Below are positions 1 through 5,272 of a DNA stretch of 5,272 nucleotides, one piece after another. The number at the start of each line of letters is the position of its first letter. Positions within the stretch are counted from its first letter, which is position 1. Made by a program: the position numbers and the translations under genes. This DNA is from Akkermansiaceae bacterium (lineage in GTDB: Bacteria; Verrucomicrobiota; Verrucomicrobiia; Verrucomicrobiales; Akkermansiaceae), in the NCBI GenBank assembly GCA_014379305.1, contig JACMMB010000026.1, positions 1 to 5,272 on the forward strand, given 5' to 3'. The notes beneath the pieces were generated by a model. That model was not told where the DNA came from, ran no database searches, and saw only the letters and a program-made list of their open reading frames with translations.

Positions 1-417
1 GTTGGTGGCGACCGACTCGATGGCGCGGGCAATCTCCGAAGCCAGCGTCACGATTCTTACTATTTCCAAATGTGGGAAACGAGGCGCGATATATTCCTCA
101 GCCAGAGGACTCCATGGATTGGCAGTGGCGACTATGATTTTATCGTCGCCAGAAAGACACAGTGGAGCGAAAAAGCCCCGCGTCATGACCGTTGCATCGC
201 AGTAGGCATGAAGCGATGCATCGCAAAAATCGGCGACCTTTGGAAAGAATGGCAGTCCGTTTATTTTCGCCACGGCCGACATGAAGCTGTATCGCGTGAC
301 ACGGTTGGGCACCTGGTCTTGATCGAGCTCGCCAAAGCTGGGATCATGCCCCGCAAGCTCCGTCATGATACGCTTGCTGATTAGTTCGTTGAAGGAGATA
401 CCATCGAAGTCGATCAC
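1..417 (-). CDS. GspE/PilB-type assembly ATPase, N-terminal part only
   Basis: N-terminal 139 codons of what appears to be the hexameric cytoplasmic ATPase that powers pilus or pseudopilus assembly. The frame runs off the window start; the catalytic core with Walker A, Asp box, His box and any tetracysteine zinc site would lie beyond it. The visible part resembles the N1E/MshEN domain of GspE/PilB. An opening helical segment ('FNELISKRIMTELAG') is followed by a second helical segment around 'MSAVAKINGLPFFP' (46-59). Then comes the typical alpha/beta half-repeat: 'FFAPLCLSGDDKIIVATANP' (82-101) matches the family pattern in which a strand of the type '(I/L)xVAxAxP' follows a short loop, and 'EIVRIVTLASEIARAIES' (118-135) matches the closing strand and 'xEIxxAI' helix. 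The start is set at GTG 417, two codons after an in-frame TAA; the only early ATG is at 366 and would cut off 17 residues. No Shine-Dalgarno sequence precedes it. A retraction-type PilT is unlikely because it lacks this domain; a separate MshEN-domain protein remains possible. Confidence 0.72.
   Translation of the reverse strand, partial: MIDFDGISFNELISKRIMTELAGHDPSFGELDQDQVPNRVTRYSFMSAVAKINGLPFFPKVADFCDASLHAYCDATVMTRGFFAPLCLSGDDKIIVATANPWSPLAEEYIAPRFPHLEIVRIVTLASEIARAIESVATN
190..225. repeat. Short direct repeat with overlapping palindrome inside the ATPase gene
   Basis: The 12-mer 'cgWtgcatcgca' occurs at 190-201 and 214-225 on the + strand, 24 bases apart with one mismatch. Because of the second copy, 213-224 is a perfect 12-base palindrome (gcgatgcatcgc), and 193-200 with 213-220 form an 8-base inverted repeat. 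In the protein this appears as Cys-Asp-Ala-Ser and, eight residues later, Cys-Asp-Ala-Thr (residues 65-68 and 73-76). The reading frame is kept, so it is probably a coding micro-repeat rather than a regulatory site. Confidence 0.45.
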
Positions 418-433
418 TGATTATTGGAGGGGA

Positions 434-1012
434 TTAAAGTTCAAAGTGTTTGCGGCAAAGGAATGCCCAGGATTCGTATTCCATACGGGCGGTTGAGATG
501 AACGGGCGTATGCCAAAGCGTTTCGACACGCTGGCATGGATTTCCTCGCCAAGCATGATCGCGGCGATCGGATTGATGGAAGCGGTGCCGATGGCATCCG
601 TGTCTTCCGCAAAGATCACAGGCGCGAGCAGGGCCCGACCCAGCTTATGCATGGTATCAAACGATTCGTAAAACGTAGAGGGCGCGATCAGCTTGCTGGC
701 GAAGGGTATGACCGGGGGCGCTGGGTTGAGTGTTGAGGCAACCGCGTCACTTAGACTAAGGATAACAGGGGCGATATGCTCTTCATCATGACCAAGAACC
801 CGGGCAAGGTTGTCAATGAGATCGAGGGGATGACCTCTTTCATTCGATTCCCTGACTTGCGACAGGGCTTTGAAAATCTGTGTGTCCGTAGCGGAATCCG
901 TCGCACTGAGCGCATCCGCAGTACGCACCAAACATAGCTCCACGATGTCGCCAATGCTTCTTTTGTGCGGGCGGGAGGGTGCTTCGGGGGCTGCTTGAAA
1001 AATTGTGCTCAT
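434..1012 (-). CDS. Hypothetical protein between secretin and assembly ATPase genes
   Basis: A 192-residue protein whose family I do not recognise. No signal peptide, membrane helix, Walker motif or metal-binding cluster is visible, so it is probably cytoplasmic. Residues 1-16 are Pro/Ala-rich and likely disordered. About 20-95 look mostly helical ('IGDIVELCLVRTADALSA', 'PLDLIDNLARVL'). About 96-150 are more hydrophobic with several prolines ('NPAPPVIPFASKLIAPSTF', 'ALLAPVIFAED'). 'MLGEEIHASVSKRFGIRPF' (153-171) is a charged helix and turn, and the protein ends with an aromatic/basic run, 'YESWAFLCRKHFEL'. The ATG at 1012 is 31 bases after the secretin stop, preceded by an A-rich leader with a weak GGA 5 bases upstream. 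The reading frame is uninterrupted and the gene sits within the run, 16 bases before the ATPase gene, so it is likely expressed and connected with the machine, perhaps as an adaptor or regulator of the ATPase. That role is inference from position only. Confidence 0.7.
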   Translation of the reverse strand: MSTIFQAAPEAPSRPHKRSIGDIVELCLVRTADALSATDSATDTQIFKALSQVRESNERGHPLDLIDNLARVLGHDEEHIAPVILSLSDAVASTLNPAPPVIPFASKLIAPSTFYESFDTMHKLGRALLAPVIFAEDTDAIGTASINPIAAIMLGEEIHASVSKRFGIRPFISTARMEYESWAFLCRKHFEL

Positions 1013-1043
1013 TTTTTCCGGGCTATGCTTTTGCCAGTTTGGA

Positions 1044-2837
1044 TCAGTATCTTCTCGGGCGACTGAATTTAGGCTTCTGCTGCGCGGGACTCTGATACTC
1101 CCCGGTTGTTGGATAATAGGGTGCTTCTTTGGGCTGCATCCCTCGCACCGCGCGTTTCAAGTTGGGCTCATGCGCGGGACCCGGGTTATAAGGATCGACC
1201 CAATCGTAGTCGCATGGCAGCTCCGTCTTGCCTTTCAACATTTCACTCGCCCTCTGGGTAGCGGTTCTGCTGGTTGGATTATACGAGGTAGGTGTGACAA
1301 TGAAGACCAAAGATGTTTGTTCTTTACTCGCTTCCTTACTTTTGAAGAAAAAGTTCAGAATAGGGATATCACCAAGGAGGGGGACTTTGTTTTTGTCCTT
1401 GCTTTGGACTTCTCCATAAAAGCCTCCGACGATCAGCGAATTCCCATCCGGAATTCTCGCGAGCGTCTCCACCATGGATTCCGTTACCCGGGGATAGCGG
1501 TTGCCTTGGGTGCCATCGACTCCCTGCCCAATGACTTCGCCGGTGATTTGAGCGGAACGGGGGCGCATTTTCATCCGCACGGTTCCATCAGGGAGGAGGG
1601 TCGGAGTTACGACAATTGAGATACCGATTTCCCGATGGTTCTCCGGGTCCTCGGTAATCGCCTTATCAGATGAATCGATTTTATAGCGAACTTCTTCCGT
1701 TACCGTGGTCACTTCGCTGCCGGGAGTAGTAGTGGAAGTGATGATCGGAATCCGGTCAATGATGGAGATGGTCGCCTGTTCATTGTCCTCTGTGATCAGG
1801 GTGGGATTGGAAACCTGGTTGGCGATTCCACCTTCGTTAAGGGCCCGCAGCAGACCTGAAATCTGAACCGGAGTGAGAATGATACTGCCGCGATTGCTGG
1901 TGAATTCTCCGGGGGATGAGGTGTTTACCGTATCGGTGAAACTGGTGGGGAGGCCGAAGAGATTACCTATGTTACCCGTAAGTTCAAGAGGCACACCGGC
2001 TTGTCCAAGATCGTTAGCCCAGTTGACACCAAGCTTCTCGCCTGCGGTTGAATTGATGCGCAGGATTTTTGTTTCGACGATAATCTGCCCCTTCGCCTTA
2101 TCGATGCCATGAAGCAGATTACGGGTGGATTCGATGCGGTTTGCGGTGTCGATAATGATAATGGTGTTGGTTTTCGGCTCAAAGTTTACGATGCCTGTTC
2201 CCGGTGTCAGCATCGGCTTGATGAGTTCCTTGATCTGCTCCATATCGGATGGGCGGAGGTATTGTAATTGGTAATGAAACTCGGAACTTGGCAGCTGGCT
2301 GAGCTGGGCTTGAGTAAGCGCGTAAATCGTGTTGCCCTTGGAATGCAGCGCCAGGCCATACATGAAGGCCAGCTCTTCCATCTGCTTTAGAGGGTTTCCC
2401 TCATCAAGGTGCCCGGTGACGACGTAATCGGGTCCGTTAATCTTCAAATTATGAAAATACTGGCGGCCTGCGGACTTGGCGAGAAACTGGAAAATATCAT
2501 TAAGTCCGGCGTCTTTGATGATGTAGCCTTCGGAGGCTTCCTCCATCTCACGTTTCTGTTCTTCAAGGGGAGCGAAAGGGGCGGCGGCAGGCTGGCCGTT
2601 AGGATCGACAGCGGGCTCGTCAGGGACAACTGCTGGCAAATCCGGCGCATCAATTTCAGGCAAATCCGCACCTAATTGGCCCCCGCTGGGATTCCCGGGT
2701 ATCGCCGGCGTTTCAGCAAGCTGGCCAGGCTCGGCATCGACGGGTGGATCATTGAGCAAATCATCCTGTCCCGAAGAAATCGAAATACCCAAGGCTAGGA
2801 TGATTGTCGTGAGCAGGTGTTTCAAGCTGGTATTCAT
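1044..2837 (-). CDS. Outer-membrane secretin, PilQ/GspD superfamily
   Basis: Forms the multimeric outer-membrane channel through which a pilus or secreted protein would pass. Start chosen at 2837 (597 residues) because it begins a clean signal peptide (residues 1-23, 'LLTTIILALGISISSG'); an upstream in-frame Met at 2945 would add 36 non-signal residues and overlap the previous gene. Residues 24-100 form an acidic, Pro/Ala-rich linker with no fold. Residues 104-175 look like an N0/STN domain, and 186-248 one N1-type secretin domain ('LRPSDMEQIKELIKPML', 'NTIIIIDTANRIESTRNLL'). The secretin core follows at about 250-517: 'QIIVETKILRINSTAGEKLG', 'NEGGIANQVSNPTLITEDNE', 'VTPTLLPDGTVRMKM', and the signature 'VPLLGDIPILNFFF' (485-498) ending in 'TSLVFIVTPT'. 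Residues 518-597 are a Pro/Tyr/Arg-rich tail. No N-terminal lipid-attachment Cys is present. By order it matches Amuc_1098. Secretin identity is very secure; pilus rather than secretion use is inferred from the neighbours. Confidence 0.95.
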   Translation of the reverse strand: MNTSLKHLLTTIILALGISISSGQDDLLNDPPVDAEPGQLAETPAIPGNPSGGQLGADLPEIDAPDLPAVVPDEPAVDPNGQPAAAPFAPLEEQKREMEEASEGYIIKDAGLNDIFQFLAKSAGRQYFHNLKINGPDYVVTGHLDEGNPLKQMEELAFMYGLALHSKGNTIYALTQAQLSQLPSSEFHYQLQYLRPSDMEQIKELIKPMLTPGTGIVNFEPKTNTIIIIDTANRIESTRNLLHGIDKAKGQIIVETKILRINSTAGEKLGVNWANDLGQAGVPLELTGNIGNLFGLPTSFTDTVNTSSPGEFTSNRGSIILTPVQISGLLRALNEGGIANQVSNPTLITEDNEQATISIIDRIPIITSTTTPGSEVTTVTEEVRYKIDSSDKAITEDPENHREIGISIVVTPTLLPDGTVRMKMRPRSAQITGEVIGQGVDGTQGNRYPRVTESMVETLARIPDGNSLIVGGFYGEVQSKDKNKVPLLGDIPILNFFFKSKEASKEQTSLVFIVTPTSYNPTSRTATQRASEMLKGKTELPCDYDWVDPYNPGPAHEPNLKRAVRGMQPKEAPYYPTTGEYQSPAQQKPKFSRPRRY

Positions 2838-2850
2838 AAGGGTGGTCGAT

Positions 2851-3567
2851 TTAGTTGTTGGGATTGATTGCTTGGCCGGACTCAAGAGTAAGGGGCATGT
2901 TTTCAAGTGGTGTAACCATTCCGGGCGGGCGAAGTTGGTCGTCACCCGCCATCATTCCCGGCGGCAGCATGCCCATTTCGATGGCTGCGGTTTCGCCTGT
3001 ATCGAGGTTTCTGAAGCCGATTCTTTTGGAGGATACCTCGATTACTTTCATGCGCAGCGTTTTCCCTTGGAAGATCAGGGGAAACTCATCTGATTTTGAA
3101 AAGGCTCTGGTGCCGACCAGAAATTTCTTCTCACTCGGCATCACGGTAGTGACGTGAATGAGTTTCACTATCTCTGCCAGTGGCACGGGGGGGAGGGCAG
3201 CCTGTCGTTTGCCCGGCATATTCGATACCAGTTTTCTAACAACCGGTTTGGCATCCGGATCCTGGGAAAGACCGAAGGGGTCGGTATCGCGATCACGCAT
3301 TGAAAAAACGGCTGCGCGGGCGGCGATATAAGGGTCGATGTCCTGGCCGGCAAAGCGGGATGGCTCGGAATTGACAGGTCCCGGTTCCGGCTCGTCCTTT
3401 TCTTGTTTCTTCTCATCGCCGTGCTTTGAGGATGCGTTTTCAGGTTCGAAAATGTCTGCGGATTGTGATGACGAGATTCCACACGAAAGAATCCACAATC
3501 CTGAGATCAAAGCGCCTTTACGAAGAGCTCCCATGAGGCTGGAATTCAATGTGCTTGTTGATTTCAT
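2851..3567 (-). CDS. Exported PilP-position protein, possible lipoprotein
   Basis: Periplasmic protein of 238 residues that probably connects the inner-membrane platform to the secretin, the role of PilP/GspC. I do not recognise a named family with certainty. The N-terminus has Arg/Lys, then a hydrophobic run at about 18-29 ('GALISGLWILSC'). Cys29 in 'ILSC' could be a lipobox, which fits since many PilP proteins are lipoproteins; cleavage by signal peptidase I near 'SSSQSA' (about residue 37) is the alternative. Residues 40-75 are disordered, acidic and proline-rich. 'RDTDPFGL' at about 93-100 resembles the Arg-Asp-Pro-Phe motif found before the beta domain of PilP. Residues 147-200 look like a small beta domain ('FLVGTRAFSKSDEF', 'RIGFRNLDTGETAAIEMG'), comparable with the HR/PilP beta-sandwich. 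The C-terminus is rich in Pro, Met and Gly. It lies 33 bases after the PilO-like gene and 13 before the secretin. By order it matches Amuc_1099. The exported location is well supported; PilP homology is inferred. Confidence 0.62.
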   Translation of the reverse strand: MKSTSTLNSSLMGALRKGALISGLWILSCGISSSQSADIFEPENASSKHGDEKKQEKDEPEPGPVNSEPSRFAGQDIDPYIAARAAVFSMRDRDTDPFGLSQDPDAKPVVRKLVSNMPGKRQAALPPVPLAEIVKLIHVTTVMPSEKKFLVGTRAFSKSDEFPLIFQGKTLRMKVIEVSSKRIGFRNLDTGETAAIEMGMLPPGMMAGDDQLRPPGMVTPLENMPLTLESGQAINPNN

Positions 3568-3600
3568 TACTTGTTGGATTTCCGGGGCAATGGATGTGTA

Positions 3601-4134
3601 TCAGTGTTCCCAAGCGGTATAGGTCACTTGGAAATTGAGAAGTGATGACTCGGTGGAGTTACTCGGATCGATTCGAAGTTCCTGAAGTTGGAGGTTCGGC
3701 ATCCGGGTTTCCAGTTCCAGAAAGGCGCGTTGGACGGAGCGGTAGGTGCCACGGAAGTTAAACCGCAGGCCGGATGATTTCTGAGCTGAAACACTGCCGA
3801 AGCCGCTGGACTGCCCCAGGCGCTCGAACGCTGTTTGTTGGAATTCTTTCGGCGGTAATTCCTCCGCGATGGCGCGCAGATTCGTGGTGACTGTGGAGAA
3901 GGTTTCCTGCTTCAAAAGTTCCTGCCAGCGCTCGGAGTGTAGTCTTTGACGGCTTAGCAGTGCTTCAATTTCCAATGCTCCCATCCTGCTCTGCTCGTAG
4001 CCGCTATAGTGTTGCGTCTTGCTTGCAAAGGAGGATGAAATCCTGCTTTTTAAAAACGCACAGGTTCCGATCACGATGAAGGCTATGATAACCGGGACAA
4101 TGATTCCAAAGAGGATGATAGATTGTTTGTACAT
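3601..4134 (-). CDS. PilO-like inner-membrane pilus assembly protein
   Basis: Predicted bitopic inner-membrane protein that would pair with the PilN-like protein encoded just upstream and link the platform to the periplasmic PilP-position protein. The 177 residues show the PilO plan: a short cytoplasmic N-terminus, one membrane helix at about residues 6-27 ('IILFGIIVPVIIAFIVIGTC'), a charged helical or coiled-coil stretch at about 40-95, and a small alpha/beta domain at about 105-177. The motif 'FRGTYRSVQRAFLELE' matches the family pattern of a beta strand ending in Gly-Thr/Ser-Tyr, then a helix that carries the 'xFLxxLE' run. A final strand, 'NFQVTYTAW', closes the fold. The ATG at 4134 is 9 bases after the preceding stop and no Shine-Dalgarno sequence is visible. 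By position it corresponds to Amuc_1100 of Akkermansia (about 317 residues as I recall), but it is much shorter; it is close to ordinary PilO length (around 200). A GspM-type protein is the alternative. Confidence 0.7.
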   Translation of the reverse strand: MYKQSIILFGIIVPVIIAFIVIGTCAFLKSRISSSFASKTQHYSGYEQSRMGALEIEALLSRQRLHSERWQELLKQETFSTVTTNLRAIAEELPPKEFQQTAFERLGQSSGFGSVSAQKSSGLRFNFRGTYRSVQRAFLELETRMPNLQLQELRIDPSNSTESSLLNFQVTYTAWEH

Positions 4135-4143
4135 GGATAGGAT

Positions 4144-5272
4144 TCAGGGAACCTTGGCAGCCGCAATGGCAAGCGGGTCGGCGGATTCGAAACGCTGGGT
4201 AATGGTCAGATTGAATGTGAAAGGATAAGTGGACTCATCGGCATCGGTGATGTCTTCCATGGGCATCTGTTTGAACATGTTGTTCTCCTGGGTCTTGACG
4301 TTCACAACGATTGTGCGGGTGGTGGGTGCCGGATCATAAGCTGCATTTCCCGTGACCTTTGCGACTTCGGAGAAGTGGGAGGAGATGCCTTCGCGGGTAT
4401 TCAGCGTATTCAAGTAATTCAGAGCCTCGTCCCGGGCCATGCCTGTGATTACCCATTCCTTGATAAACCCGACCTGTGCCTGGCCGGGAGCGCTGTCAGG
4501 GCGGATCGTGTGATTCAGGGACTTGATCAGAACACCGGATTTTGTTGGAAACAGCCGCGCCAAGCCTTCCATGGAAGTCCATGCCTTGGAACGGTCTTCG
4601 AGCATGTTATTCCAGTGATTCAGTCGCTGGCGTTCTTGAGTAAGATTCACAAGACGACGCTTCACCGCCTGTGACTCGCCTTCATTGAAGGCCCACTCGG
4701 GACGCCGTATGACACTGAAGACGCTGAAGGCAAGCCACGCGATGGCGAGAACGGAAAAAGCAAAGACGGCCACCCGGGCCCATTTCAGCATTCGCAGCAA
4801 ACGCATTTCGCTGCGTGAGGGATAGAGTTCGAGGACTTCTTTCGCTGCGGGAAGGAAATCCTGAAGGGCCCATTTTTCCGACCTCAACACGCCAAAGGTA
4901 TGGCTCAGTGGAGTGATTTCATGATCGGTTGTGAAATTTGAAAGAGAGGGTTCCGGTGCCCAAATGGCGATCCCTTGGGGGGTGGGAAACACCACGCTCT
5001 GAACTTTCGAGTCCGGAAATGTTTGCCGGAGATCCTCCGTCATCATTGGATCCACGCCTTCGCCGAGGGCGGCAACAAACAGATCGGGAGCTACGAACTC
5101 AAGCGAGGCGTTTGTGGTGGAGAGTGCATGCCGGAAATTGGAAGGTCGACGCAAGCCCCGGTGGTGAAGAGTGCGTATCAGGCGCAGGTCGCAATGTTCG
5201 TTAAAAAACGCCATCGCGGTAAACCAGGGATATTGGAGGATAGCGACAAATGGTTTCTTCGGAGTTTCCGCA
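4144..5272 (-). CDS. GspL-like / PilM-PilN fusion-like pilus assembly protein, 5' end outside window
   Basis: Likely inner-membrane platform protein of a type IV pilus or type II secretion machine. The frame is open to the window edge: 19 further codons precede the ATG at 5214, so that Met is probably internal and the true start lies upstream. About 375 residues are visible. Counting from that Met, residues 1-135 (with the preceding residues) look like the last part of an actin-like PilM/GspL cytoplasmic region, with short beta strands and an 'RLIRTLHHRG' segment like the strand-turn of that fold. Residues 147-169 are one hydrophobic helix (core 'VAVFAFSVLAIAWLAFSVF') followed by arginines. 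Residues 178-210 are charged and helical, probably coiled coil. Residues 217-345 resemble the PilN ferredoxin-like periplasmic domain ('FPTKSGVLIKSLN', 'ITGMARDEALNYLNTL'). It is the first visible gene and lies 9 bases before the PilO-like gene, as expected for an M-N-O set. The general class is fairly safe; whether it is better called GspL-like or PilM/N fusion is open. Confidence 0.72.
   Translation of the reverse strand, partial: AETPKKPFVAILQYPWFTAMAFFNEHCDLRLIRTLHHRGLRRPSNFRHALSTTNASLEFVAPDLFVAALGEGVDPMMTEDLRQTFPDSKVQSVVFPTPQGIAIWAPEPSLSNFTTDHEITPLSHTFGVLRSEKWALQDFLPAAKEVLELYPSRSEMRLLRMLKWARVAVFAFSVLAIAWLAFSVFSVIRRPEWAFNEGESQAVKRRLVNLTQERQRLNHWNNMLEDRSKAWTSMEGLARLFPTKSGVLIKSLNHTIRPDSAPGQAQVGFIKEWVITGMARDEALNYLNTLNTREGISSHFSEVAKVTGNAAYDPAPTTRTIVVNVKTQENNMFKQMPMEDITDADESTYPFTFNLTITQRFESADPLAIAAAKVP

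Noticed and set aside
70..384. 104-residue open frame on the + strand
   Set aside because: The minus frame over the same bases gives a protein with a GspE/PilB N-domain pattern and is open to the window edge; the + frame shows no family features and lies against the operon direction.
421..452. Strong Shine-Dalgarno-like GGAGGGG on the + strand at 426-432
   Set aside because: The only nearby start leads into a 73-residue frame opposite the unknown gene with no coding character; probably chance, and it is the complement of the ATPase leader.
557..569. Inverted repeat gatcgc-g-gcgatc
   Set aside because: Lies inside the coding sequence of the 192-residue protein, with no T-run or gene boundary near; not a terminator or a likely operator.
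1013..1043. Possible terminator or promoter between secretin and the unknown gene
   Set aside because: Only a 3-base GGC/GCC stem can be formed and the spacing is 31 bases; read-through is more likely.
1005..1619. 204-residue open frame on the + strand
   Set aside because: It lies opposite the secretin core, and its product is a compositionally odd antisense translation with no domain pattern; the minus-strand secretin is unambiguous here.
2838..2945. Longer secretin start at the upstream in-frame Met (2945)
   Set aside because: It would add 36 residues before a complete signal peptide and overlap the preceding gene by about 95 bases; the start at 2837 fits the operon spacing.
2752..3093. 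113- and 100-residue + strand frames opposite the end of the PilP-position gene and the start of the secretin gene
   Set aside because: Shadows of two well-supported minus-strand genes; no export signal or motif of their own.

Overview
The window is a compact, single-strand gene run, all on the minus strand and so read from high to low coordinates. It encodes envelope parts of a type IV pilus / type II secretion-like machine. There are six genes. The first and last are cut by the window edges. Intergenic gaps are about 9, 33, 13, 31 and 16 bases, so this looks like one operon. No tRNA, rRNA, CRISPR array, mobile element, convincing internal promoter or terminator was seen, and there is no gene-free stretch longer than 33 bases.

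Order of transcription: (1) 5272-4144, the C-terminal part of a GspL-like or PilM+PilN-like protein, with the end of an actin-like region, a membrane helix, a coiled coil and a ferredoxin-like periplasmic domain. (2) 4134-3601, a short PilO-like inner-membrane protein. (3) 3567-2851, an exported proline/acid-rich protein in the PilP position, with a possible lipobox. (4) 2837-1044, a secretin of the PilQ/GspD superfamily with signal peptide, long acidic proline-rich linker, N-domains, a clear secretin core and a C-terminal tail. (5) 1012-434, a 192-residue protein I do not recognise. (6) 417-1, the N-terminal part of a GspE/PilB-type assembly ATPase, starting with GTG.

Together these would form a trans-envelope machine: a cytoplasmic ATPase docks on the inner-membrane M/N-O platform, which connects through the PilP-like linker to an outer-membrane secretin pore. 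Pilins, the PilC/GspF platform protein, the prepilin peptidase and a retraction ATPase are not visible and would lie outside the window.

The gene order (M/N, O, a PilP-position protein, secretin) and protein styles recall the Amuc_1102-Amuc_1098 pilus-like locus of Akkermansia muciniphila. The source is therefore most likely a member of Verrucomicrobiota. That assignment rests on recalled synteny and general resemblance, not on a search. Nearly all visible starts lack a recognisable Shine-Dalgarno sequence, which also argues against a typical proteobacterial T4P operon. The most interesting points are the divergent, short PilO-like protein, the PilM/PilN fusion layout, and the unknown gene between secretin and ATPase.
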